DNA from: Enoplosus armatus
Lineage: Eukaryota > Chordata > Actinopteri > Centrarchiformes > Enoplosidae
DNA: 64,000 nucleotides
Assembly (NCBI RefSeq): GCF_043641665.1
Contig: NC_092203.1
Location: 11,141,873-11,205,872, forward strand
Direction: 5' to 3'
Part shown: piece by piece, positions 14,001 to 25,424 of the stretch
Layout of the letters: the number at the start of each line of letters is the position of its first letter
How positions within the stretch are numbered: the stretch's first letter is position 1
The notes under the pieces: model-generated
What the model saw: the letters and a program-made list of their open reading frames with translations, nothing else
What the model was told of the DNA's origin: nothing
Database searches by the model: none
Made by a program: the position numbers and the translations under genes

Positions 14001-17000
14001 GTTATCTAACAGAGCAAAGGACACGCTGGCAGCGGAAATATTCCAGCTGTTTATTTTTAGTTTTGAAATATTGTTCTGTCCTGTTGCGTAAGAAGATTTA
14101 AACACAGGGGAAGTGGTGTATCACGGTGTTTTAGTTTGGTGAATGTGTGTTATAATATTGTGTACTTACCTGCCTCATTATGTTCATTTGGGTTTTGACC
14201 TGTGGCATAAAAAGGTTCCTGAAACTTCCTGAAAGGTTATCAAGTCTGTTGTCTCTCTCCATCTTTAATATTTATGTTGTCTTTGCTGATACAAACCTTT
14301 ATTTTCTCTACAGATAAACCACACAACCCCATGGTTAATGCTGGCGCTATCGTCTGTACCTCGCTCATTAAGGTAAGCTGCATTTACATACGCCACCATA
14401 AATGATTAAGTACATTTATTTTGGAAACTGATCAGCTTAAATACAAAATAATAAATTGGCCTATGGCCTTCATGACTGTCATTTTGTGAGAATACTGTAG
14501 AAGTGGTTTTATTTTCAGTTTCACAGATGTCATTTTACAACTGAATTCTGAATTTCTAACTGCAGCTAGAAAGTTGTATCCAAAGTGTATGAAACAGAAT
14601 TATAATCGTCTGGAGAACGTGTTTCCGCCAGATTACTGTATACAGGGAGATTAAGGTTATAGATAATCACGCTGAAAGGGGATTTGGTTGAAAGCAGCAT
14701 CGCTCAGATTTCCTGCACACACACAGTTTACAGAGTGGGCGGAGGTGGAGATAGTCAGGGCAGCTCAGCCACATCACCACCTGAATGTTTCATTAAATAT
14801 CCTCCTTTGACCTTCAGACAGACAGGGAGCTGTTAGAGACACCAGAGCACCACCTGCTGATTTCAGACTCAAATTAAAAAATGAAATCTCTCAGACTCTG
14901 ACCCGTCCCTCCTCGAGCGGCCAGTGAGGATCATGAGGGTTTCCCAGTAGGATGGGGAGCAGTTTAATTACACCGTCACTGTTTAATAACTCTCTCTTTT
15001 ACCGTTAATGTAGCGCAGCAGCTGCTGTATGTTTAAAGCTCGCCTGGATGCTAAAGGGAATGTTACATCAGATACAACTTCCCTCTCTTCATTATGTTCA
15101 CAACATCAAATAGAAACAGGAAATGTCCACAATCTTTAAGCATTGTTCACACACAAGCATTGTTAAGCAATAAGTTACACTGAAAATATTAACTTGTCTT
15201 TATGATAAATTCAAATATAGTAAAAGACAAATAAAAGTTCTAGTGCAGGAACCTGTAACATGTACAAAACCTCATTTGTAGTAACTTAACATGAACTTGT
15301 AGTATAATCGTCAGAAGTGTAAATACTTCCTGGTGCGTGTCGTAGGACATAAACCAGGAGAGCAACACATACTGTGTCTGCATAACCAGTCAAGAAAATC
15401 ACCAACACATGGGCTTCGAACAGCTGTAAGAGGAACTCTGAAGGATTCAATTAAAAGGGCTTGTCTTTTGTGTTAACTACAAATTAAAACACAAGTTCAA
15501 AAACAAGAAAACCTCGGTTGTTGTTTTTATTTTCCATGACTCCAGCTGTGTGTATATGGATGAGCAGAGGAATCATCCAGTGTCTTTTGTTGTGTTCACA
15601 TCACACAGGTTTTTTAGGGATTTAAAGTTTTATCAGCAGCAAGAAATAATTACTGATTTTAAAGTCATTCTGTCGATCATTCCCGTATGATATATACAGT
15701 TTTCCTGTCAACCAATCCCACTCTCCCTTTGAATCCCAACAATCACTGTTGAGATTTGTAGATGAAGTCCGAATAATAAAACCAGGTTCTGTGCATGCGC
15801 CCCCCCCCTCTCTGAATCTAGATCTACACTCTTTTGCAATGTACCTTTTGAAGGCTCGTTGTGTGGTTTTATGTGTTGTTGCATATTTTACAGCATTAGG
15901 ATCTTTGGGATATTATGACCACTGCAACAGGTCAATGACGTTGGTAATTTTTCCTTTTTAAATATTTTTTCCCCTCTTTTGTCTGGATTTGTGACAAGCT
16001 TTTAGCCTTCAAGTGGCTGTTTATGAATGTTTAAATGTTGCTTTTATACTTCACCTGCATTCTCCAAACTGTTTATACGTCTGGATTATAAACAGCTCTG
16101 GCTCAACTCAAACACTGGTTTTATATCATACTCCATCTCATGTAGAGAAGGACCTCATTGTTTTTATGTTTTTAATTTGTATTATATATCCTTAGATTGA
16201 ATTTAGTTTGTGTTTAGCAGTCAGAACAGATACATCCATTCGAGTTGTCAGGGACCTTCTTCACTCAAGTCTTTGTTCTTGTCAATTCAGGCCAGAAAAT
16301 CCGTTTTTGTCCGTCGGCCATAGTAGTTAATAAAACACAAAAAGTGTATTTACACTGCAAGTTTCATGGCAAACGAGAATTCAGTCCTACCATGAATGAC
16401 TTTTAGTGACAAAATCTTATTATGTTTGTGTCAAAATTAATTCTTTTGCTTACTTATTGTCCTCAAACACTTCCAAACTGAGTTGTTTGCATACATTTCC
16501 GTACCATTATATATGTAAATATTATATATTATATTATATTCTTGTTAATGTAATAATACTGACTTCAATCATATCGCCTATCTTTAGTAGTAGGAGACAA
16601 TATCTGTGGACTGGTCTCAGACAGGTTTTAAATATTTTAAGCTATGCTAGCAGGACAGATACGCGGATGAAAATGTTGGACGCCCGGTTGCTCCACCACT
16701 TTGGTCCACACTGAAATAATAATTTTATTTTAGCATGAAATTTGTTTTCATGTTAGAGATAGCATCTTTTTGTTAGCCCGTCTCTGCCTTGGAAGATCTC
16801 ACTTAAACTCTACCCCCCGTTTGTAACGCAGGCTTTCTGACATAAATTCGTAGTCTGATCATGTTGCTCGCAGTGTGAATGCACCTTAAAGTCAGGTTAC
16901 TCTTCACCCTGTAGTTAGTTTACCTCGATGAAACAAGTTCAGTTGAAAATATACAGTTTTTTCTTTGATAGTTTCTTCAGTTCTTTTACAAAACCAGAAC

Positions 17001-20000
17001 CCCTGAGTGGATTAACTGTTTTATTTCACCTCCTCCATCTCCAGCCAGTCTCCCACTTCTAATCTTAATTCATTGATTGGTTTGATTGGTCACATAACTG
17101 ATGAGCTCAGCTTTTAATTTGAAAACAGTAGTGATGTAAACGTACACTGTTTCCTGTGGTAGTTTAATATCATAGAGATATGGATCATACATAATAGTGC
17201 TAATGTCATGACATGGGTCACTTTTAGTGTCACTGGCAGTTTGATGTACAACTTAAAATGGTTGGATACATTTTTAATAATGTGATTGATCTGTTTGTGT
17301 TTCAGCAAGGGGCAAGCAACGCTGAAAAGTTTGATTATGTGAGTATTACTGAGTTGTTGTGAGTTTCTTCTTCTTAATGTGGTTAAAGACATGGGTCTGT
17401 TTTGGAAAAGAAGTTTCCAAACTGAAGTTACAAATGTCCAAATAGGCTGCAACTAATTATTGTTTTCATTGTGGATTCATTTTCCAATAATTTCTTGATA
17501 AATTGATTAATCCTTTGGTGTATAAAAGGTCAGAGAAAATTGACAAATACCCATCACAATTCCCCAAAGTACATGACATGTACTTTATATTTGACATATT
17601 TTTTTCTATTTACTCTCATAGAAGACTAAGAAAACCAGTAAATATTCACATTTGAGAATCCATAACTTGTGATTTTGGTGTTTTTACGTGAAAACTTTAA
17701 ATTAATTTGAACGTGGTTTGTTAATGGATCCTTTACTCTAAATGTGCTGCTGTGCTCTGCAGGTCATGAACTTCATGAACAAACTGGCAGGAAACGAGTA
17801 TGTTGGCTTCAGCAATGCCACGTGAGTACAACCGCATCACTACAGATAAAACACGGAGGTGTTTATCGGAGACAGATGTTATTATATTACAAACTAAAGT
17901 CTTGGAAGGACAGTTCTGTATTCCTGAGTTGAATTCGAGGTCAGAAAGTTTGAGTTTTATATAACATGAGGTGAGTCGTGGTGTTTAAAGTGCAACCCCC
18001 CCTCCCTCTCTGTGTGTCCTAGTTTCCAGTCGGAGCGAGAGTCTGGAGACAGAAACTTTGCCATCGGCTACTACCTGAAGGAGAAGAAGGTAAGGCCAAA
18101 GGTCCTCTACAGCCGAGAGGTTGTTTCCTCACGCTGCAGCAGCTGCTTTTATTTCTCTGAAGCAGACGTTGTTATATTTTAGTGTTTTCTCTAAGGTCAC
18201 AGTACCAAACTACAAGGTGCATAATTCACATTTCACATTTTTCACATTCACGGTTCCTGTATACACTGATCTGAATATGCTGAGTGTGAACTAAAAATGG
18301 TCAAGATTGTTGTCAAACGTCAGTGTTACGTTGAGTTAGTTGAAGAGAAGCAGCAGGTGTGTTAGAAGACATGTTGACAGTGTTGTTGTTCTTTCAGTGT
18401 TTTCCAGAGGGGACAGACATGACCTCCATCCTCGACTTCTATTTTCAGGTAAATGGAGCTCAGAAAAATGTGGAAAACCCAAACAAACTAAAAAAGTACA
18501 ATATAAAAGCCTGTTCTTCTCCATCATCAGTTGTGCTCCATCGAGGTGACCTGTGAGAGTGCCAGCGTCATGGCAGCAACGCTGGCCAACGGCGGCTTCT
18601 GTCCAATCACAGGAGAGCGTGTGCTGAGCCCCGAGGCGGTGCGAAACACTCTGAGTCTGATGCATTCCTGCGGCATGTATGACTTCTCCGGACAGTTCGC
18701 TTTCCACGTCAGTATCTTGTTCATCAAACTCTCGAACAATAAACATTTTGGACTTCTTCTTTTGTCGACACGTCGTCCTCCTTCTGTTTCAGGTCGGCCT
18801 GCCAGCTAAATCTGGTGTCGCTGGTGGGATCCTGCTGGTCGTTCCTAACGTGATGGGCATCATGTGTTGGTCTCCTCCACTCGACAAGCTGGGCAACAGC
18901 GTCAGAGGCATCCAGTTCTGCACAGTAACCTCTGCTTTAACTTTCGTCTTTATGTATTTTTGTTTTAACTCATCACAACCAACAGTAACTTGTCTGTCCC
19001 ATGTGAACACGATGTATTTGTTAAACTGAGGTTATTCTCTTCTTTCAGGACCTGGTTTCCCTCTGTAACTTTCACAACTATGATAACCTGAGACACTTTG
19101 CTAAGAAACTGGATCCTCGCAGGGAGGGAGGAGACCAGAGGGTGAGTCCCAGCTTCTATCCATCCTCCGACAATCATCCTCATGTTAGAGTCTTCACTAC
19201 AGCACAGAGCATTAAGCATAAACCATGTGATGTCCTCCTACTATACTCATGTTTTCCTCTTGTTGTGGTTTATTTTTAGTCTAAAATGTCACTTTAGCAG
19301 GCAATAAAACATTTTTCAGACAGTCTGTGTGACATCCTCCCACTGCGTGCTCAGTGGCCTGGATGCTGCGTGACCTTGTGCGTAGGATTTTAATCCACGG
19401 CGCCATCTGGTGGAAAATAACTGAATTTGAAATAACTGAGTGGAATAAATGAGTGGAGAAATCGTAGATTTATATAAACGCTGAACGACAGAACCACTTC
19501 TTCTTCTTCTTCTTCTTCTTCTTGGTAAATGCTCAGCTTGAATGTGCTTCTGTTGTGTTTCAGGTGAAGTCAGTGATCAATCTGCTGTTTGCTGCTTACA
19601 CTGGAGACGTGTCAGCCCTGAGGAGGTAACCCGACTCTTTACTCTTTTTCTATTTCTTTCTGCGTGTTTTTCTCAAATCTAGTGTCCTTTAGCATCAGGA
19701 GTGTCTCTTCCATCTGTTACCTTTGTTCTCGTCCACTGGTTGATTGTAGGAAGCCATTTTTTTGTTAGTGCGTTTCTTGAGTCAATGTTTGTCCGTCATT
19801 CGTCCAGGTTTGCATTGTCCTCCATGGATATGGAGCAGAGGGACTATGACTCCAGGACGGCCCTGCACGTGGCAGCTGCTGAAGGTGAAACACTGAGGAG
19901 ATCATTGTTAATGTATTGATAAGTCATCAGTGTTATCAGTGTGTTTGTGGAGCTGATGTATGATGTGTGTGTGTGTGTTTCAGGACACGCTGAGGTGGTT

Positions 20001-20262
20001 CGCTTCCTGTTGGAGGCCTGTAAAGTCAACTCAGTTCCCAAAGACAGGTAACACTGGGGACATTTGTAATCCACGCTGTCCGCAATTTCTGCAGCACTGT
20101 TCTGACTGCTCCGTCTGCTGCAGGTGGGGGAACACACCGATGGATGAAGCGGTCCACTTCGGCCACCACGACGTGGTCACCATCCTCCGTGACTACCACA
20201 CCCAGTACAGCGCCACCCCCGACAAGCAGAATGCAGAGAAGAACCTGGACGGGATGCTCTGA
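2026..20262 (+). CDS. gls: Glutaminase, kidney type (KGA-like), mitochondrial
   Basis: Hydrolyses glutamine to glutamate and ammonia in mitochondria. Coding exons: 2026-2273, 9954-10050, 10332-10450, 11970-12099, 12283-12362, 12543-12706, 14314-14372, 17306-17338, 17763-17821, 18023-18089, 18398-18448, 18531-18707, 18793-18924, 19049-19141, 19564-19625, 19808-19884, 19984-20047, 20124-20262. All introns are GT-AG and all phases agree, giving 616 aa against 669 in human KGA; the shortfall is in the poorly conserved N-terminus. Exon 1 codes for an Arg-rich, Ser/Ala-rich leader like a mitochondrial presequence. The catalytic Ser-x-x-Lys is seen as QSCVK (Ser239, Lys242), followed by the activation loop [12 protein letters not shown]. 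Other conserved blocks are [12 protein letters not shown] and SCGMYDFSG. The C-terminus has ankyrin repeats ([36 protein letters not shown]) and ends NLDGML. The ATG is the first in frame after a short leader. I did not find the alternative GAC terminal exon in the 422-bp intron after exon 14. The paralogue (glsa or glsb) cannot be assigned. Confidence 0.95.
2274..9953 (+). other. gls intron 1 (7.7 kb)
   Basis: No coding exon is supported; the open frames inside are short, low-similarity and lack a splice context that fits gls. It contains a degenerate dispersed repeat of the AATTATTTTCATTGTTGATT type (about 5840-6150, with a related fragment near 5170-5240). It also has a GC-richer stretch at about 5390-5720 that stands out from the A/T-rich surroundings and includes an AP-1-like TGAGTCA. 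That stretch could be a regulatory element, but this is inference from composition only. Confidence 0.5.
12707..17305 (+). other. gls introns 6 and 7 with no separate gene
   Basis: Between exon 6 and exon 8 only the 59-bp exon 7 (14314-14372) is supported. The remainder is A/T-rich intron. A fragment at about 16670-16712 shares the TCCACCACTTTGGTCC motif with a repeat at 61060-61200. No open frame here has a recognisable protein. Confidence 0.6.
17450..17700. repeat. Degenerate dispersed repeat (ATTAATC / ATATTCACATTTGAGAA family)
   Basis: Carries the phrases GCAACTAATTATTGTTTTCATT, AAAAGGTCAGAGAAAATTG and AATATTCACATTTGAGAA in the same order as fragments near 5840-6150, 29690-29925, 54240-54350 and 62140-62290. 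I infer a fossil non-autonomous element family; I cannot name it with certainty. Confidence 0.55.
19496..19523. repeat. (TTC)n microsatellite in gls intron 14
   Basis: Nine uninterrupted TTC triplets, about 40 bp before the exon 15 acceptor. Confidence 0.9.
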
Positions 20263-22450
20263 TGGAGAACCTGAAGAAAAGAAAGCTGGATTGTGTGTTC
20301 TGTAAGAAATCACATAAATCAACCTGGACGGGACGCTCTGAGGGGAGACAGAAGTAAGTTTGCACTTGACAGAAGAAAACGTCTTAAATCAGAAAGGAAG
20401 TTCACATAGAGAACAGTTAAGACCATTAAAACAACCCAGACAATAAACTGTACAGTGGAAAAAATCCCTTAGATGAAACTTAAATCCCCTTAAACACCCT
20501 CCCTCCAGTGTGAAAGCTCCTCATGTTAGTATATGTTGTTTGGTTTTGTATTATATTACTGTATGTACTTTGAGTGGGGAAATTATTTTTATTTCATTTC
20601 TCCTTCTGTATTTTGTCATCAGCTTTGTAGCTTTGTAGCTTTGCAGGAAGGGACCAGCCGCCAGTTGAATGCTGGGTAAATTTGGCTGTAGCTGGTAAGG
20701 TAATGGACATGGTCATTTACTTTTAAATCATTGTTTTTATTCTGAAAAGCTGAAAACAGGACATAGCAGGTGTTACAGACGGTTTTGTGCCCTGGTTAAA
20801 AAAAAAAACCTTCCTCATGTCTTCATCACAACATGGTGGAATGTATCTTCCCCCAAACACTTTGGTGTGTTTGTATGTGTGTGTGATATTTATTTATCTA
20901 TTTAAGATAAACTGTACATTAATGTGTGTGTGTGATGAGGATAAATGAGTGTAAATACGTACAGGTGTATAGTTGTAGTTGTCTAGTCGATCAGCACGAG
21001 TTGTGTGAGGTAGATTTCACTAAAACTCTGGAAACTGTCAGTATTTCAGTTTGAAATCTGACATTTAAACTTTTGTTTATTTAAACTGTTAAACGCTTTT
21101 CGTTTTGCTATCTAATGGCTGTTTTTATTTTTACCCCCAAAAACTGGAATTTTATTATTTAGCGTATTATTTGATATATATTCTGGGGGGGTTTTGTGAC
21201 CTAAGGAAATAATGTAAGCAAGTCAGCCAAAGTTTAGGTTGTTTGTTGTCTCCTGACTGTTGCAAGAGTTTCTAAATATCATATGACACTGTCAGCAGTG
21301 ACAGCAGCTTCCTCCTGCAGAGACTCAGCTGCTGAATTACTGTAAACATCCAAAAATATAAGAAGTTTGTTTTATACTTGTACTTTTTTTAGATTGAGGT
21401 TCAAGACTCCAAAACAAAGTCTGAATTCTGTCAAAGGAATCGCACTCAACAACAGAAAATTAGAAATAAATTCTACTACTGTTAAATATGCACAAAATTT
21501 TGCTCAAAACATCCAAAATAATGCGGCCATAAAAACATGTCTGTTTGATTATTTCACTCATGTAGTTTCATCATCATGTAGCTTCAATAAAAAAACCATC
21601 TAAATTAAGTCCAATATTAAAACTAAAACAACTTGGAATGATGCATGGACACAAAATCTGACTTCAACCACTTAAAAAAAATAATAATAATAAAAAATAT
21701 TTTCTTTGTTGAGTGCATCACTTCCTCTCATTTCAGCTGAAACACTCCTGATTATTATCATTGAAATCAATCTTAAGCTTTTATCTTATTTTAAAAATCA
21801 AGGCTTTTAGTGCAGAGAATGTGTTGACTGTAATGTATCACATGAATTATGATGGTTTGTATGTAAACACTTGTTCCTGCAGAGGACTCAGGAAACACTG
21901 AAAACACAACAGAAGGAGCTTTATAATGCAGACGGATTGTTTCTTTTTATCTGTAACATGCAGATGTTTTGTTTTTCCAGAGGTTTTGTGTGTTTGTAGC
22001 GTGTTGGAAGTTTGGATGTTGTTTTCTGTACAAACGAACTGAACCAGCGATATTAACAATCCACAATCCAGATTCTGTTCAAATGTAGGATACGTTTTTT
22101 TATTCCTCAGGTTGGGATCAGTTCATTTAAAGGAGATTGAAAAGAAGCACAAAACTGAACCTAAAAATTGCAATATTTTAAGGAACAATTAGCAATAGAA
22201 AAGTAATGATTGGAAATGAAGTGATCCCGACCTGCAGCTCCTCTCACTCAGCTGTCGTCTGTGATATGAAGTGATCTCTGTTTGCAGCTGCGACTCAAGT
22301 GTCTGAATGTAACGTGTTTGGTGTCCTTCTCTTTCTTCTTCATGTATATTTATGCTGCTTCAGATCAGGCTGTCGCAGGCAGTTCAGATATTTATTCACA
22401 GATCAAACATTTAATAAAAGTTATAAAAATCCATTGGGTGTCTGTATTTT
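20263..22450 (+). other. gls 3'UTR and downstream A/T-rich DNA
   Basis: No coding exon. Candidate polyadenylation signals AATAAA occur at 20442-20447, 21586-21591 and 22413-22418. Long 3'UTRs are known for vertebrate GLS, so any of these could be used. At 20321-20341 there is a near copy of the last seven codons of gls (see findings). Confidence 0.5.
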
Positions 22451-22494
22451 TGCAGGTTTTGAAGCTTAGTAAGATTGTCTGACGTCTGACAACA

Positions 22495-23318
22495 ACCAAA
22501 CAACCCCCTCTGTTCTCTACCCCACTTAGTACAGTCCGGGCTCCCCTTGTATAAATTGATTTGAGTTGTTCCACTTCCTGTTTGACAGTTGGCCATTTTG
22601 CCTGGAGGTGACGAGGATGGGAGCACATGCTACCAAAATGTGGGTGAGTGCAATTGCATTTCAATCAATTTGAAGGTATAGAGAAATAAGACTGAATGTG
22701 TAGTTCTTTCATTAACTTATAGTTATGTCAGTATGCAAACTGAACTAACCACAAATGACTTTAGCTGTTAGTTAAGTTAGCATGCTTTAATCCCACATGT
22801 CCTGTTGTTTGGCTAAAGCCAACATGCTAAGCTTCAGAGGACCTGGCCTTGTTGACTGACATTTTCTGCTGTTTTTCAAACTTATGGACTTGTTGGAATT
22901 GAAAGGAACCGATTTACTTGATTTGTCGCGACGCGTTATCTCCTAAACGTTCATGTTGTTGATTGTCAATCACCGTAACATGCGGCTGTAGCCAGTTACC
23001 TGGATGATTGATTGATAATCAACTACGTGAACATTTAGGTAAATCGGTTCCTCACAAGTCCATAAGTTTGAAAAACATCAGAAAATGTCAGTTTGAATCT
23101 TAGCATGTTAGCTTTAGCTGAACAACAGAACATGTGGGATTAAAGCATGCTAATTTAGCTAAATGCAATTTGTGGTTAGTTCAGTTTGAATACTGACATA
23201 ATTTACAAGTTAATGAAAGAACTACACATTCAATCTCTTTTCTTTATTTGTTCAAATTGATTGAAATGCAACTGCATTAACCCAAATGTGTGGAGCATGT
23301 GCTCCCATCCAGGGAGGG
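22495..23318. repeat. Large palindromic (foldback) element, copy I
   Basis: The left half, read from about 22600, reappears in reverse complement up to about 23318. GAGCACATGCTACC pairs with GGAGCATGTGCTCC. TTAGCATGCTTTAATCCCAC pairs with GTGGGATTAAAGCATGCTAA. GACATTTTCTGCTG pairs with CATCAGAAAATGTC. The arms meet near 22980, so almost the whole segment could fold as one imperfect hairpin. Its left flank (CCCCACTTAGTACAGTCCGG at 22520-22539) also starts copy II. No transposase frame is inside, so I infer a non-autonomous foldback/MITE-like element. Confidence 0.75.
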
Positions 23319-23445
23319 GGAGGGGGTCATGTTACAAAACATTATTCATATTGAAAATGAGAAAAAAAAAAAACCTCAATGTTTGTTTTCCTTCTATCCT
23401 CATCTTTGTTCCCGTCGTTATCTCTTGGTGCAACTTCCGTCTTCA

Positions 23446-23850
23446 CTCGGCTCGTCTGGTCTTCTGTCACACCGGCCAACTTCTGGTCTTCGCTCGGCTC
23501 GTCTGGTCTGGTCTTCTGTCACACCGGCCAACTTCTGGTCTTCTGTCACACCGGCCATCTTCTGGTCTTCGCTCGGCTCGTCTGGTCTGGTCTTCTGTCA
23601 CACCGGCCAACTTCTGGTCTTCGCTCGGCTCGTCTGGTCTGGTCTTCTGTCACACCGGCCAACATCTGGTCTTCTGTCACACCGGCCATCTTCTGGTCTT
23701 CGCTCGTCTGGTCTGGTCTTGTGTCACACCGGTCAACTTCTGGTCTTCTGTAGGAAATGGTGATTTTCTGGTCTTCTGTCACACCGGCCGTCTTCTGGTC
23801 TTCTACAATCTTCTGGTCTTCATCAGCAACGGCCATCTTCTGGTCTTCGT
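23446..23850. repeat. Minisatellite built from two modules
   Basis: Tandem array of a 27-bp module A (CTTCTGTCACACCGGCCAAC followed by TTCTGGT) and a 25-bp module B (CTTCGCTCGGCTCGTCTGGT followed by CTGGT). They are interleaved roughly as B'-A-B-A-A-B-A-B-A-A-B'-A, then decaying A copies. It lacks stop codons in several frames, giving long spurious open frames on both strands; I do not consider these genes. Confidence 0.85.
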
Positions 23851-23864
23851 TTTCCGTAGAAATG

Positions 23865-23945
23865 TCCGGGACACGGGGGAGTCGAACCATCACTCAAACC
23901 CCGTCTATCTTCCAGTCGCAACGTTATCCATTACGCCACCAAATC
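23865..23945 (-). pseudogene. tRNA-like unit, Arg-type head
   Basis: On the minus strand the segment contains TGGCGTAATGGATAACG, like an internal A box and D arm of tRNA-Arg, and 45-50 bases later GGTTCGACTCC, a canonical B box. The anticodon region does not fold as a normal 5-bp stem with a 7-base loop. It is therefore a tRNA-derived pseudogene or SINE head, not a functional tRNA. Confidence 0.6.
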
Positions 23946-24009
23946 GTAGCGCAAATGAGGCTCTTCTCTGGGCGCTTTTATTTCTTCACTTTGGGTGACA
24001 GACTTTAAA

Positions 24010-24625
24010 AATTCAGCAAAGGGATTGATTTCACAACCTTCTGACTTCAAGTCAGTCATCTAACAGCCTGAGCTATTTGATCAGACATTCTGTGTTATTT
24101 GTTTTAGAGCTTTTTACTTTTTCCTTTAGACATTGAACTTAAAAAATCAGCAAAGGGATTGATCTCACAACCTTCTGACTTCAAGTCAGTCATCTAACAG
24201 CTTGAGCTATTTGATCAGACACTCTGTATTATTTGTTTTAGAGCTTTTTACTCTTTCCTTTAGACATTGACCTTAAAAAATCAGCAAAGGGATGGATCTC
24301 ACAACCTTCTGACTTCTAGTCAGTCATCTAACAGCCTGAGCTATTTGATTTGACACTGTAAAAATGTGTTTTAGAGGTTTTAACTTTTTCCTAACATAAA
24401 AATTCTCAGATTAAAGCAGGGATTGAACTCACGACCTGTGAACACCAGGTCAGTCTTTTATCACATTGAGCTATTTGGTTTGAGGCGCGAGTAAAACAAT
24501 TCCTGTAGACTTTATCACCATTGGACACTTGACTTAAAAGTTAAAGCAGGGATTGAACTCACGACCTGTGAACATCAGGTCAGTCTTTTATCTCCCTGAG
24601 CTATTTGGTCTGAGGCGCGACCAAA
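24010..24625 (-). repeat. Tandem array of five tRNA-like Pol III-type units
   Basis: Five units repeat with spacing of 134, 134, 130 and 130 bp; the GGGAT or GGGATTGA mark is at 24021, 24155, 24289, 24419 and 24549. On the minus strand each has an A-box-like TAGCTCA block, a well-paired anticodon-like hairpin, a B-box-like TTCAATCCC or ATCAATCCC, and then a run of four to six T within about 20 bases, as a Pol III terminator would need. Units 1-2 have hairpin CTGACTTGAAGTCAG, unit 3 CTGACTAGAAGTCAG, unit 4 GACCTGGTGTTCACAGGTC and unit 5 GACCTGATGTTCACAGGTC. T-arm stems are poorly paired, so these are not standard tRNAs. I infer a tRNA-derived repeat array; transcription is unknown. Confidence 0.65.
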
Positions 24626-24659
24626 AAAATTCCTGTAGACTTTTCCACCTTTGGACACT

Positions 24660-25424
24660 TGACTTATGCTGCATTCACATCGATTCAGGAAGATGGACAA
24701 CACCTTCTGGATGGCAAAACAAACACTCAACAGATATGTGGCTGTGGCGATGTTTTATTGTTTACAAAGAATCAGGATGAGCTGTCATTACGTTGTTGAT
24801 CCGAACTTTTCATCCAGTGCCACCATCAGCCACGCATGTGGACTGCAGATCTTATTGACTACTTCCTTTAGGAACTAACTCACTTCATTTATTGGTTTAG
24901 ACACGTAATCCTGCACGGTCATGCTGTTAATATGTTAACCCTAACCCTAGGGTTTTTAGAAGATTTAAGACCAGCTCTATTTAAACGTGGAACTTGTGTG
25001 TCCAAGCCCTGCTTTGACTTCAAAGTCCAAACCACATTTTGAACTAAACTTAATAGCCAGAAAAGGAGCTAAAGAATTGGCACCTTTCATTTATTGTCAC
25101 TTCTCTTCCTCCGACAGTCTAAACTAGGGTCTGTCTTATTGGAGCAGCAGAGACTCATGTGGGACGACGACAAAACTTAATGTGTTTAGCAAATGTTCAT
25201 GTTTTCTGTCCAGACTGCTGAATGAACAGAGTGAGCAGGTCAGAGAGGACCTGAAGGGTCTGGACAGTGGTGAGTGTCTCTGACTGAAAGGGAACAAATG
25301 GCCTGTATTTCAGAAAGTGTTCAAATTTGTAAAGTTATTCTTCCTTTAATTAATCCATATGTACAATATTTTCATGTAAAAACAATTATGACAACGATAA
25401 AAACAAACAAAAAAGACTAGATTA
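24660..25424. other. Spacer between repeat blocks; nothing recognised
   Basis: No supported gene. It contains one short telomere-like TTAACCCTAACCCTAGGG (about 24935-24952), too short to be a true interstitial telomere tract. Confidence 0.5.

Noticed and set aside
19142..19563. Alternative GAC-type terminal exon of gls
   Set aside because: Searched by eye for the GAC-specific C-terminal sequence after exon 14; none seen in this 422-bp intron.
23446..23850. CRISPR-like array
   Set aside because: Regular repeats are present, but there are no unique spacers between identical repeats and the genome is a vertebrate; it is a minisatellite.
23261..24008. Long overlapping open frames on both strands (up to 245 codons)
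   Set aside because: They are produced by the two-module minisatellite, which lacks stops in several frames. No ATG context, splice sites or recognisable protein.
24010..24625. Functional tRNA genes
   Set aside because: The T-arm stems and acceptor stems do not pair well and the anticodon loops are irregular, so I call them tRNA-like, not tRNA.
24935..24952. Telomere-like TTAACCCTAACCCTAGGG
   Set aside because: Only two repeats; expected by chance or from decay, so not an interstitial telomere.
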